64,000 nt of DNA from CALAGB01 sp963713965. GTDB lineage: Bacteria; Chloroflexota; Chloroflexia; Thermomicrobiales; Thermomicrobiaceae. The notes beneath the pieces are model-generated. The model searched no databases. It saw only the letters and a program-made list of their open reading frames with translations, and was not told where the DNA came from. Made by a program: the position numbers and the translations under genes. Below, piece after piece: positions 40,563 through 49,130 of the stretch. Within the stretch, counting starts at the first letter, position 1; the number at the start of each line of letters is the position of its first letter. The DNA lies in contig OY970217.1 of NCBI GenBank assembly GCA_963713965.1, forward strand, positions 248,001-312,000. Reading direction: 5' to 3'.

Positions 40563-42386
40563 CTAGGCCTTCGGCTGGACCACCCGAACGTGAAGCTCAT
40601 TGAGCTGGCGATCATCGATCGGTGAGGGCGCGCCCATCATCAGGTCCTGCGCTCCCTGATTCTTGGGGAAGGCGATCACTTCGCGGATCGTTTCTTCACC
40701 GGCTAAGATCATCACCGTGCGATCGATACCCGGAGCCATTCCGCCATGCGGCGGGGCTCCGTATTCGAACGCGCGCAGTAGATGTCCGAACCGGTGCTCG
40801 ATCTCCAGGGCGTCATATCCCATAATCTCAAAGATCTTGTTCTGCACTTCACGCCGGTGGATTCGGATGCTTCCGCTGCCAAGCTCGAGTCCGTCGAGAA
40901 CGAGATCGTATGCCTTGGCCCGAACCGATCCCGGATCTGTGTCTAACAGGTCGACGTCCTCGTCCATGGGTGAGGTGAAGGGGTGATGCATCGCTTCCCA
41001 GCGGTTGTTCTCGTCATCCCACTCGTACATTGGGAAGTCAAGCACCCAGCAGAAGGCATGGATACTCTCGTCGATCAGACCAAGCTCGCGCCCAAGATGA
41101 CTGCGCAGTCGTCCCAGGACGCTGGCAGCCACCGGCTCTGCGTCGGCAATCAGCAATAGCATGTCACCTGGCTTGGCGTCGAGCCGCTCTACCAGTTGGT
41201 CAACTTCAGTTGAGTTCAGAAATTTGGCGATTGGCGAGCGAAGCGTGACGTCGGTCTCGTCGCCAGCCTGCAGGCCGATCCAGACAAGACCCTTGGCGCC
41301 GAACGACTTAGCGATGTCTGTCAGCTGATCGACCTTACCGCGGGTCATGTCTGCCTGGCCCGGCGCGACGATGGCCCGCACCACGCCGCCCGACTTTGCG
41401 GCGTTGGCAAAGACGCCAAACTCGCTCTCAGCGACGATTTCGGTGACGTCTTTGATCTCCATGCCGAAGCGAAGATCAGGCTTGTCATTGCCGAATCGCC
41501 GCATGGAATCGGCGTAGGTCAGTCGCGGAAACGACTTCTCCACGATCGGCTTGGTTGAAAGCGTCTCGAACAGTCCGGTGTAGAGCCCTTCCATCAGGTG
41601 CAGGACGTCCTCCCGGTCAACGAACGACATCTCGAGATCGAGTTGGGTGAATTCGGGCTGCCGGTCAGCACGCTGGTCCTCATCCCGAAAGCAGCGCACG
41701 ATCTGGTAGTAACGGTCCATGCCGGAAACCATGAGAAGCTGCTTCAGCTGTTGCGGCGATTGCGGCAGGGCGTAGAACTCGCCTGGGTACAGGCGACTCG
41801 GCACGACATAATCGCGTGCGCCCTCAGGCGTGCTCTTCATGAGTGCAGGCGTCTCGATCTCGACGAAACTGCGTGAATCGAGATAGTCGCGAATGAACTT
41901 GACCGCTTTGTGACGAAGCATCAGATTGCGCTGCATGTGAGGCCGCCGCAGGTCGAGGTATCGATATTCCAGCCGCAGCGATTCGTCCACGGTTCCCTCG
42001 TCCGCGATGTAGATAGGCGGTGTCTTGGAGGGGTTGAGGATCTCGATCGCCGTCGCGTGGACTTCGATTTCGCCAGTCGACAACCCGTCGTTGATCGTCC
42101 CAGCAGGTCGCTTCTCGACCGTGCCGGTCACCGAGACGACGAACTCACTGCGAACCGTCTCAGCAATCTGATGGGCCGCTGGCGATTCCTCTGGATTAGC
42201 GACGACCTGGGTCATTCCATAGCGATCGCGTAGGTCGAGAAAGATGAGTCCTCCATGGTCGCGACGTCGATTGACCCAGCCCTTAACTGTCACCGATTTG
42301 CCGACGTCTGAAGGGCGCAGTTCGCCGCAGTCAGTGTAGCGGCGCTGTCCGGGACGAAGATCTGTCTGAGTCGCGTCATCGGTCAT
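40563..42386 (-). CDS. aspS: aspartyl-tRNA synthetase
   Basis: This 607-residue class II synthetase has an N-terminal OB fold (VKGWVNRRRDHGGLIFLDLRD), motif 2 in FRDEDQRADRQPEFTQLDLEM, a bacterial GAD insertion domain, and motif 3 near the end (GMAPGIDRTVMILAGEE). The length and GAD domain mark the bacterial type, which may be non-discriminating and also charge tRNA-Asn; the window does not show gatCAB. It follows mazG by 49 bases and is the last gene of the murJ-lepA-mazG-aspS run. Confidence 0.95.
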   Translation of the reverse strand: MTDDATQTDLRPGQRRYTDCGELRPSDVGKSVTVKGWVNRRRDHGGLIFLDLRDRYGMTQVVANPEESPAAHQIAETVRSEFVVSVTGTVEKRPAGTINDGLSTGEIEVHATAIEILNPSKTPPIYIADEGTVDESLRLEYRYLDLRRPHMQRNLMLRHKAVKFIRDYLDSRSFVEIETPALMKSTPEGARDYVVPSRLYPGEFYALPQSPQQLKQLLMVSGMDRYYQIVRCFRDEDQRADRQPEFTQLDLEMSFVDREDVLHLMEGLYTGLFETLSTKPIVEKSFPRLTYADSMRRFGNDKPDLRFGMEIKDVTEIVAESEFGVFANAAKSGGVVRAIVAPGQADMTRGKVDQLTDIAKSFGAKGLVWIGLQAGDETDVTLRSPIAKFLNSTEVDQLVERLDAKPGDMLLLIADAEPVAASVLGRLRSHLGRELGLIDESIHAFCWVLDFPMYEWDDENNRWEAMHHPFTSPMDEDVDLLDTDPGSVRAKAYDLVLDGLELGSGSIRIHRREVQNKIFEIMGYDALEIEHRFGHLLRAFEYGAPPHGGMAPGIDRTVMILAGEETIREVIAFPKNQGAQDLMMGAPSPIDDRQLNELHVRVVQPKA

Positions 42387-42435
42387 GCAGGAATTGCTCT
42401 CTTTCTGTCGGCCCTAAATCGGTCACGCTTCAGCT

Positions 42436-43800
42436 TTAGTTCTTCTCGGTTTGGATCGTTTGTTCCGAACGCGCGATGGTCGAGTTCGTCCAGCGTCTCA
42501 ACGCCTGTTCAGCGTCAATTCCAGCCGTATCCGCCTCAGCGACAATCTCCATCAGCCGTTGGGCTAACCGCTCGCCTGCGTCTCCCAATTCATTTCCAGC
42601 GCTCATCGCGAGGCCCATGGATTGAGCTCGTCGGAGGACACTCTGCGCTCGTGAAAGTGCCGGAAGCGAAGCTGGAATCGATGAAAATGGCGACGGTGGC
42701 ACCTCGTCCTTATCGGCGCGTTCCGCTTGCTTGATCTGGTCCCATGCTTTGACGACGTCGCCCGACGTCGATATTTGACGGTCTCCGAAGACGTGGGGAT
42801 GCCGACGCACCAGTTTGCTCGACAACGTCTCAAAGACGTCTTCGAGGCAGAAGTCGCCCGCTTCCTCAGCGATCTGTGCGTGCAGGTAGACCTGCAACAG
42901 AACGTCTCCAAGCTCTTCCTGTAGATCGGCCGGAGTACCTCGCTCGATCGCGTCGATTACTTCATAGGATTCTTCGAGCATGTGGCGCGTGAGCGATTCG
43001 TGCGTCTGCTCCCGATCCCAGGGGCAGCCTCCAGGCGCTCGTAGGCGCGCCACAATGCGCTGCAAGCCCTCGCCGACCCGATTGAAGTCGTAGGGGTCAA
43101 CGGCGGGAACGAAGAGGCTGCTGAGTTGATCAATGGGTTGTCGTTCCAACTCGGCGAGACGAATTGTCGAGGCGCTCTCGTCCGTGGTTCCGGTCGCGCA
43201 CAGCAGAGTTACTAGAAGATCATCGGGATAAACGTTGAGTAGCGCCAGTTTGACCGTCGACGCGACGCCGTCAGAGTGGACGTTGGCAATAAAAGCAGGT
43301 CGCAACGGCGAAATCGGGAGAAGTCCGCCCGAATACGGCTGAAATTCGTACGCTTTCACAATGTCGAGCGCGTCGACCAGCTGCACGTCGCTGCTCAACG
43401 GATCGACTCCAAGTGATGTTGCAACCGTGTCGAGAATGCTGAGGGACGGAATGACGCGCACGGAGACGTTCGATTCGGCAGCAGTCGAAAGTAACAGACG
43501 CACTGTGTCATCAATGAGTGGATGGCCAGGAACGGCATAGACGATCGGCCCACCGGCTGACGCTCTCAACAACTCGGCAACGATCGACGCGCTGATGCTT
43601 TCGAGCGACTCTCCTGACGTAACAAGGTGATCGAACGGCTGCCAGTCGCGAAATTCGGGAAATGCGTCGATTGCGGGATGAATGCGACTTCGCAGGAAGA
43701 CTCTGCCTGATCGGAGTATCTGGGCCGACTTCTGGGTCAGCAATTCCGGATCTCCCAGACCGAGCCCGACGATCGTGATTCGCGGCGTTCCGACGGTCAT
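42436..43800 (-). CDS. mazG: nucleoside triphosphate pyrophosphohydrolase MazG with N-terminal methylase domain (YabN-like)
   Basis: The protein combines an N-terminal tetrapyrrole-methylase-like domain (ITIVGLGLGDPELLT; AVPGHPLIDDTV) with a C-terminal MazG domain: LRAPGGCPWDREQTHESL, EESYEVIDAIERG and LQEELGDVLLQVYLHAQIA. The 454-residue order matches Bacillus YabN. MazG hydrolyses NTPs to NMP and pyrophosphate and may clear abnormal nucleotides; the methylase half has no known reaction in this family. The ATG overlaps the lepA stop (ATGA). Confidence 0.92.
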   Translation of the reverse strand: MTVGTPRITIVGLGLGDPELLTQKSAQILRSGRVFLRSRIHPAIDAFPEFRDWQPFDHLVTSGESLESISASIVAELLRASAGGPIVYAVPGHPLIDDTVRLLLSTAAESNVSVRVIPSLSILDTVATSLGVDPLSSDVQLVDALDIVKAYEFQPYSGGLLPISPLRPAFIANVHSDGVASTVKLALLNVYPDDLLVTLLCATGTTDESASTIRLAELERQPIDQLSSLFVPAVDPYDFNRVGEGLQRIVARLRAPGGCPWDREQTHESLTRHMLEESYEVIDAIERGTPADLQEELGDVLLQVYLHAQIAEEAGDFCLEDVFETLSSKLVRRHPHVFGDRQISTSGDVVKAWDQIKQAERADKDEVPPSPFSSIPASLPALSRAQSVLRRAQSMGLAMSAGNELGDAGERLAQRLMEIVAEADTAGIDAEQALRRWTNSTIARSEQTIQTEKN

Positions 43801-45623
43801 TCCCGCCCTGCTCCGCGTCCATCACCGCCCATGCTCAGCACGGCCAGGAAGGCCTCTTGCGGAATCTCGACACTCCCGACCATCTTCATGCGCGCTTTCC
43901 CCTCCTTCTGTTTTTCGAGGAGCTTGCGCTTGCGGGTGACGTCGCCGCCGTAACATTTCGCCAGGACGTTCTTGCGTTGCGCCCTGATCGTCTCGCGAGC
44001 AATTATGCGACTGCCGATCGATGCTTGAATCGGGATGTCAAACATTTGCCGTGGGATCAACCCGCGAAGCTGCTGCACCAGGTCGCGGCCGCGCTCGTAG
44101 GCTGTGTCGCGGTGCGTGATCATCGAGAGCGCGTCGACAGGCGAGCCGTTGACCAGCACGTCCAGCTTGACCAGTTGCGAGGAGCGGTGCTCTCCCAGTT
44201 GGTAATCCAGACTTGCATATCCCTGCGTGCGGGACTTCAGCTGATCGTAAAAATCGACAATGAGCTCGCCCAGCGGAACGCCGAATGCCATGCGTGTGCG
44301 ATCTTCGTCGAGATACTCCATCTCGGCCAGCTCTCCCCGGCGACTGGTCACCAGGTCCATGATGGTGCCGATGTAGCGTGCCGGAGACATGATGGTCGCC
44401 TTGACCCAGGGCTCGCGGATCTCCTCGATCTCGCCGCCATTGGGCATCTCTGACGGGTTGTCCACCAGGAGGGTTGAGCCGTCGCGCTTCACCACTTCAT
44501 ATTCGACGCTCGGCGCCGTGGCTAGAAGCTCGATCTTGTATTCACGTTCCAGACGTTCCTGGACGATTTCCATGTGGAGGAGGCCGAGAAAGCCGCAACG
44601 AAATCCAAATCCAAGCGCATCAGAGGATTCCGGCTCGTAGATCAACGATGCGTCGTTCAGCTTCAGTCGCTCCAGGGCATCACGAAGCTCAGGATACTCT
44701 TCGCCGTTCACCGGGTAGAAACCGGCGAAGACCATCGGCTTGACCGGACGGTATCCCGGCAACGGTCTCTTTGTCGGTGCGTTTGCCAGCGTCACGGTGT
44801 CGCCCACCTGACAGTCGTGGACGTTCTTCAGACCGGTGGCAATGTAACCGACCTCGCCCGCGGATAGCTGTGCAACCGACGTCATGGCTGGTCTGAACGT
44901 TCCGAGTTCGATCATCTCAGTCTGCTTGCCCGTCGCCATCATGCGGACCGTATCGGCGGCCTTGAGAGTGCCGTCCACGATCTTGATGTAGGCGATCACC
45001 CCTCGATACGGGTCGTAATGAGAGTCGAAGATCAGCGCGCGCAAATCGGCGCTGGCATCGCCATCCGGCGGCGGAATCTTGTTGACAATGGCTTCCAGCG
45101 TCTCGTCGACTCCGACTCCCGACTTGGCCGACGCGAAGATGATCTCGTCATCCAGCAGCCCGATGAATTGGCCGATGTCGCGTCCGACTCGTTCCGGCTC
45201 CGCGTTGGGGAGATCGATCTTGTTGACCACCGCCACCAGCGCCAGATCGCCGTCTATCGCCAAATGAACGTTGGCCATGGTCTGTGCTTCAATGCCCTGG
45301 GCCGCATCGACGACCAGCACTGCGCCCTCGCAGGCAGCAAGGCTGCGGCTGACTTCGTAGGAGAAATCGACGTGCCCAGGAGTATCGATGAGGTTGAGTA
45401 TGTAGGTCTTGCCGTCGGCCGCCGGATACTCCATGCGTACCGTACGGGCCTTGATGGTGATGCCCTTCTCTCGCTCGAGGTCCATCGAGTCGAGGATCTG
45501 CTCCATCATTTCCCGTTCGGAGATGGTGTGGGTACGCTCCAGCAAACGATCGGCGAGCGTCGACTTGCCGTGGTCGATGTGGGCAATGATGCTGAAATTC
45601 CGAATGAGTGATTGATCGATCAT
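43797..45623 (-). CDS. lepA: elongation factor 4 (back-translocating GTPase)
   Basis: LepA is a ribosome GTPase with G1 AHIDHGKSTLADRL, G3 DTPGHVDF and G4 NKIDLPNA. The C-terminal LepA-specific domain ends with KCYGGDVTRKRKLLEKQKEGK, a hallmark that separates it from EF-G. I start at the ATG of 45623 (608 residues); a GTG at 45665 would lie at a predicted transcription start and lacks a ribosome site. It is coupled to mazG. Confidence 0.95.
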   Translation of the reverse strand: MIDQSLIRNFSIIAHIDHGKSTLADRLLERTHTISEREMMEQILDSMDLEREKGITIKARTVRMEYPAADGKTYILNLIDTPGHVDFSYEVSRSLAACEGAVLVVDAAQGIEAQTMANVHLAIDGDLALVAVVNKIDLPNAEPERVGRDIGQFIGLLDDEIIFASAKSGVGVDETLEAIVNKIPPPDGDASADLRALIFDSHYDPYRGVIAYIKIVDGTLKAADTVRMMATGKQTEMIELGTFRPAMTSVAQLSAGEVGYIATGLKNVHDCQVGDTVTLANAPTKRPLPGYRPVKPMVFAGFYPVNGEEYPELRDALERLKLNDASLIYEPESSDALGFGFRCGFLGLLHMEIVQERLEREYKIELLATAPSVEYEVVKRDGSTLLVDNPSEMPNGGEIEEIREPWVKATIMSPARYIGTIMDLVTSRRGELAEMEYLDEDRTRMAFGVPLGELIVDFYDQLKSRTQGYASLDYQLGEHRSSQLVKLDVLVNGSPVDALSMITHRDTAYERGRDLVQQLRGLIPRQMFDIPIQASIGSRIIARETIRAQRKNVLAKCYGGDVTRKRKLLEKQKEGKARMKMVGSVEIPQEAFLAVLSMGGDGRGAGRE

Positions 45624-45673
45624 GATTTGTTCGCGCAGGCCTCTCCCAGAAGGTGTCCGACCCACAAGTATAC

Positions 45674-45692
45674 CGAAGGCAGCCTGCCTTCG
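45674..45692 (-). other. hairpin between murJ and lepA
   Basis: CGAAGGCA pairs perfectly with TGCCTTCG across a 3-base loop. It is followed on the minus strand by GGTATACTTG, a possible -10 of a lepA promoter, not by a U-run, so a terminator is doubtful. Confidence 0.45.
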
Positions 45693-45701
45693 CTGACGGC
45701 G

Positions 45702-47312
45702 CTAAATCCTTGCGATTCGCGACTGAACGCGACTCAGTAGCTGTTGAAACGCGGAAATCCGCAGGTAGTACGCAGCGGCAAGATAGCTGCACGTCACGGT
45801 ACTGAGCGTGAAGGCGAACGCTATGTACATCGTGAAATTGTGGCCGTGAACGGGGTCGGTCGCTTTCGCCAGTGAAGGTGCCAGCAACCGGCAGGAGCCA
45901 TACAGGATGGCGCCGGCCAGCAGCATTTTGGCAATTTGAGCATAGAGCTGTGATTCGAAGTTACCGGAGCGGCGGATCAGGACCGCCAGCAGAATGATCA
46001 TCTCGAGCGTTGTGGTTATCGAGATGCTCAGTGCGAGCCCGCCGATTCCGAGCCGTGGCGAGAGAAACCAGCTGAGCACGATGTTGGCGCCAATAGTGAT
46101 GATGGAAGCGATCACGGGCGTGCGCGTGTCATGCATGGCATAGAAGGCGCGAGTCACCGATTCGACCACGGCGAATGCGAGCAGTCCCACGGCGAAGAAT
46201 TCAAGCGCATGCGCGACCAGTTCAGTCGAGCTCGCCGAGAATGAGCCAAACTGGAGCAGCACCTGGACGATGCTGATGCGGAACATGAAGAGCCCAATTG
46301 ACGCCGGAATGGTGAGGAACAGGAGTGGCGTGAGAGCGCTCGTCAGCGTGTGGCGCAGCTCACGCGTCTGTCCTAGCTCGAATTGACGAGCCATGGCGGG
46401 AAAGATGACGGTTGAGATGCTGAGCGCCAGGATGCCGTGCGGGAGCATGAAGAGTTGATTGGCGTAATTGATGGCTGAGACGCGTCCCTGACCCAGGCGA
46501 GAGGCGAAGTTGGTCATGACGATGAAATTGACCTGAAATGCGGCTTGCCCCACCAGCCGCGGCAACATCAACCGGCCCACTTCTTTCAAGCCGTCGACGT
46601 GTCGTGACAGCGAAGGGTTGAACCGCAGGCCGCGACGGGCAAGTGTCACCAACTGAATTCCCGCGTGCCCGGCAGCTCCCGCGATAACGCCAAGGGCGAG
46701 CCCGTAGACACCCATGTGCGGGGCGAGAAAGATCGCGCCAAAAATGATGCCCAGGTTGTAGAGGATCGGCGCGATTGCCGGGATGGTAAAGGCGTCCTGT
46801 GCCTCCAGCATCCCTTTTCCGGCGGCTCCCAATCCGAGAAGTAGGGGCGACAAGAGCAGGAGCCTCGTCAGATCGGTCGCCAGATGCTGCTGGGGCGCCG
46901 CCATCTTGGGAGCGACGACGAGGCTCATTAGCGGACCGGCGAAGATGAAGACGAGGAGACCGCCTCCCACCAGGACTGCGATGGTGTACGTCAGCACGGA
47001 GCTGGCAAGACGCCAGGCCTTCTCCCGCTCGCCGCGGCCGAGATATCCCCCAAACACGGGGATAAAGGCTGAGCCGAACGCTCCACTCATCACGACGAGA
47101 AAAAGGAGATCGGGGATTTTGAAGGCGGCCACGTAGGCGTCGTAGTTTGGGCTGGTGCCAAATTGGCGGGCGATGAGAACCTCACGAAGCAGCCCAAGGA
47201 ATCGGCTGACGACGTATGCCCCGGCCACGATCGTCGCATTGGCGGCGACCGAACGTTGGGAGATGACGGCGGATGTGTTGATGCGCCGGGGGCGCCGCTG
47301 TGCCGTGTTCAT
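45702..47312 (-). CDS. murJ: lipid II flippase MurJ
   Basis: MurJ moves lipid II across the membrane. The 536-residue protein has 14 or so hydrophobic segments and family motifs VVSRFLGLLREVLIARQFG and SGAFGSAFIPVFGGYLGRG, with LPHGILALSISTVIFPAMAR in the middle. I use the ATG at 47312; upstream in-frame starts give a basic tail not typical of the family, and no clear ribosome site favours any. It is divergent from rpsT. Confidence 0.9.
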   Translation of the reverse strand: MNTAQRRPRRINTSAVISQRSVAANATIVAGAYVVSRFLGLLREVLIARQFGTSPNYDAYVAAFKIPDLLFLVVMSGAFGSAFIPVFGGYLGRGEREKAWRLASSVLTYTIAVLVGGGLLVFIFAGPLMSLVVAPKMAAPQQHLATDLTRLLLLSPLLLGLGAAGKGMLEAQDAFTIPAIAPILYNLGIIFGAIFLAPHMGVYGLALGVIAGAAGHAGIQLVTLARRGLRFNPSLSRHVDGLKEVGRLMLPRLVGQAAFQVNFIVMTNFASRLGQGRVSAINYANQLFMLPHGILALSISTVIFPAMARQFELGQTRELRHTLTSALTPLLFLTIPASIGLFMFRISIVQVLLQFGSFSASSTELVAHALEFFAVGLLAFAVVESVTRAFYAMHDTRTPVIASIITIGANIVLSWFLSPRLGIGGLALSISITTTLEMIILLAVLIRRSGNFESQLYAQIAKMLLAGAILYGSCRLLAPSLAKATDPVHGHNFTMYIAFAFTLSTVTCSYLAAAYYLRISAFQQLLSRVQSRIARI

Positions 47313-47346
47313 CGGGCAAATTCTACGTGACTCCGAGGAAATACGC

Positions 47347-47375
47347 TTGTTCAAAGGCCGAAACCTTGTTATGAT
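47347..47375 (+). promoter_or_regulatory. rpsT promoter
   Basis: TTGTTC (47347-47352), 17 bases and an extended -10 TGTTATGAT (TATGAT at 47370-47375). The predicted start near 47383 leads directly into a GGCAGC/GCTGCC hairpin (47384-47402) followed by GATTTTG, a possible S20 feedback site. Confidence 0.6.
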
Positions 47376-47441
47376 TTGCGGGTGGCAGCCTGCGATGCTG
47401 CCGATTTTGTGTGGATCAAATCGCCTGGAGGTAATGGAAGC

Positions 47442-47724
47442 TTGGCCAATTCGAAATCAGCGGAGAAGCGCGCCCGGGTGTCGGAGCGACGAAGGCAGCG
47501 GAATCGTGTGTTCCGGTCGGCTGCTCGGACCCACGTTCGCACCGCGGAGCGGATGATCGCTGAAGGGTGACGCTGAGGGAGCCGCTCTGGCGGTCGGCAA
47601 CGCGATGAGTACATTGGATCGCGCCGCCATCAAGGGCATCATCCACAAGAACAACGCATCGCGACACAAGTCGCGGTTGATGGCGCGATTCAACGCGCTG
47701 GTTCGACCTCAGACCGAATCCTAA
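47442..47724 (+). pseudogene. rpsT: 30S ribosomal protein S20, interrupted by a +1 frameshift
   Basis: A TTG start nine bases after GGAGGT begins LANSKSAEKRARVSERRRQRN, clearly S20, but this frame stops at TGA (47568-47570) after RMIAEG. One base on, the +1 frame continues GDAEGAALAVGNAMSTLDRA and IIHKNNASRHKSRLMARFNAL to TAA at 47724. Joined, they give a normal S20 of about 93 residues. Dropping one G from the GGG before the TGA restores the frame. This is either a sequencing or assembly error, a true mutation, or a programmed shift at GGG-TGA-C. Confidence 0.85.
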
Positions 47725-47753
47725 GTACTCCAGCATTTGAATAGCACGGTTTT

Positions 47754-47777
47754 GCCGGGGTAGCGCATTGCCCCGGC
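47754..47777. terminator. hairpin between rpsT and holA
   Basis: GCCGGGG pairs with CCCCGGC around a 10-base loop between two convergent genes. Neither side has a clear U-tract after it. A bidirectional terminator is plausible only. Confidence 0.4.
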
Positions 47778-47788
47778 GATTAGCGTGC

Positions 47789-48814
47789 TCAGCGGGGCCG
47801 AGCAGCACTGGTCCCATCAGCCAGAGAGGCAATGAGCGGCACGAGTGCGTCGCCGATTTCGGCGGTGCCGGACTTCGCCGCTATATCGAGTTCGCGCAGT
47901 GCATCTAACGCCGACGCGATTCGGTCATTAGGAAATGCGTGGGCGTAGCGTGACGTCTGGCGCAGCCGTCCTTCTGACAACCCAGACGCGGTTGCCAGTT
48001 CACTGAGCGATACGTCACGTCCGGCAAGAGAAGCCACGGCGAGAGCTTCAAACTGACTCGTGATCTGTCCGAGAATCGCTTCAGGGGCCGAGCCAAGTGA
48101 ATACGCGCGTTCGGTCTCGACCACTGCCTTCCCCACGTTTCCATCCATGATCGCGTTGGTAATTCCCCAGAAATCCTCAGCCTCCGCGCCAGGCACAAGC
48201 CGAGCAATCGACACACTGCTAATGTTCCCGTCTTCACCCGCGGCGGTAGCCAGTTTCGCGATCTCGCTGTCAAGCCGAAAGAGATCAGGAGGGACGTCGT
48301 CCCGGCGTGATTCGGCGGGCCAGCTGCCCGGAAAGAGTGCCTCTAAAAGCTGACGCGCTTCGTTCTGGCCGCACACTGCCTGGTGACGGCGCGCGCGCTG
48401 ACATGCCCATTCGACCAAACGTTGGCCCCTGGGTACGTCATAGCGCTCGACTTGCAAGTCGGGGACGACCTTGCGGATATCGTGCTCCATACGCGGGTCC
48501 AGTGACGGCTCCACCACCAGAAGCGTGGTTTCCCGCGGCACCCCACCCAGAACCGAGACAGCTGAATCGCCGTCATCGTCACTTGATGACTTGCGACCTC
48601 GACGCTTCGAACTTGTCAGCAGGTCTCGAGCGACGACGAATCTGCCCGAACCAAAGAACCCGAGCGCGCCGCACGACGATCGTACCGCGCCGAGATCAGA
48701 CGCGGCGTTGTCGATCACGGTTGTCGATATGCCCGAAGGGTCGACATCAGCGCGAATCGCGGCGACTCGCTCGTCGATCGTCAGACGATCTGATCCATGG
48801 AGAATCGTGATCAT
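47789..48814 (-). CDS. holA: DNA polymerase III delta subunit
   Basis: HolA opens and loads the sliding clamp. The 341-residue protein starts MITILHGSDRLTIDERVAAI, continues LGFFGSGRFVVARD, and has the later HolA-like RLDSEIAKLAT and DFWGITNAIMDG. The Walker site is degenerate, as in all HolA. It faces rpsT; that pairing is common in bacteria. The ATG at 48814 has only a weak ribosome site. Confidence 0.88.
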   Translation of the reverse strand: MITILHGSDRLTIDERVAAIRADVDPSGISTTVIDNAASDLGAVRSSCGALGFFGSGRFVVARDLLTSSKRRGRKSSSDDDGDSAVSVLGGVPRETTLLVVEPSLDPRMEHDIRKVVPDLQVERYDVPRGQRLVEWACQRARRHQAVCGQNEARQLLEALFPGSWPAESRRDDVPPDLFRLDSEIAKLATAAGEDGNISSVSIARLVPGAEAEDFWGITNAIMDGNVGKAVVETERAYSLGSAPEAILGQITSQFEALAVASLAGRDVSLSELATASGLSEGRLRQTSRYAHAFPNDRIASALDALRELDIAAKSGTAEIGDALVPLIASLADGTSAARPR

Positions 48815-49076
48815 GCGCGGTTACTCATGGCATCCAGTTTGAGAGGCAAAAGGAAGGGCTTGACCGCTGCACCGCCGCTGGTGACTTAGCTTTGAACCTG
48901 CAATCGCAGGTGGGCACCGCAACCACCGACCCCACGAGGTTGGTTTAGCAGATCCCGTTGATTTCTAACGTTGGCTCAAAACGTAACATCACCTCACGAA
49001 CGGCGCGGGCCAAGGCCCGAAGTAATAATACCATCCGCCCCTTCTCCTCTCGCAACTCCCGGTTTGAGCAACGATT
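48815..49076 (-). other. gene-free region with possible structured holA leader
   Basis: No coding sequence is credible here. On the minus strand an extended -10 (TGGTATTAT, 49025-49033) would start a leader of about 200 bases toward holA. It contains GGTTGCGGTGCCC and the hairpin CCTGC-GATT-GCAGG (48897-48910). The segment resembles part of the Alu domain of large bacterial SRP RNA, but no SRP domain IV is present, so I only call it structured. Confidence 0.3.
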
Positions 49077-49106
49077 TTGCGATACACATGGTAGCCCCGT
49101 TAGAAT
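49077..49106 (+). promoter_or_regulatory. promoter of the hydroxyacid dehydrogenase-fabF unit
   Basis: TTGCGA (49077-49082), 18 bases, TAGAAT (49101-49106). The start would fall about 18 bases before the GTG, leaving room for the GGAAGGAGAGG ribosome site. Confidence 0.5.
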
Positions 49107-49130
49107 CCCGGGGTACGGAAGGAGAGGTGT

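Noticed and set aside
45663..45665. GTG at 45665 as the lepA start
   Set aside because: It would coincide with the predicted transcription start, lacks a ribosome site and adds residues not seen in LepA.
47560..47575. A proven programmed frameshift in rpsT
   Set aside because: The slippery CTT codon of RF2 is absent; GGG followed by TGA-C is more simply an extra G, so I list it only as a possibility.
48844..48854. Plus-strand AGGCAAAAGGA, as in glycine riboswitches
   Set aside because: Only this short string matches; the rest of the aptamer is absent, and the upstream sequence is holA coding on the other strand.
48880..48960. SRP RNA gene
   Set aside because: Only an Alu-like part is suggested; the invariant domain IV (GGAAGGAAGCA type) is missing and holA begins too close.
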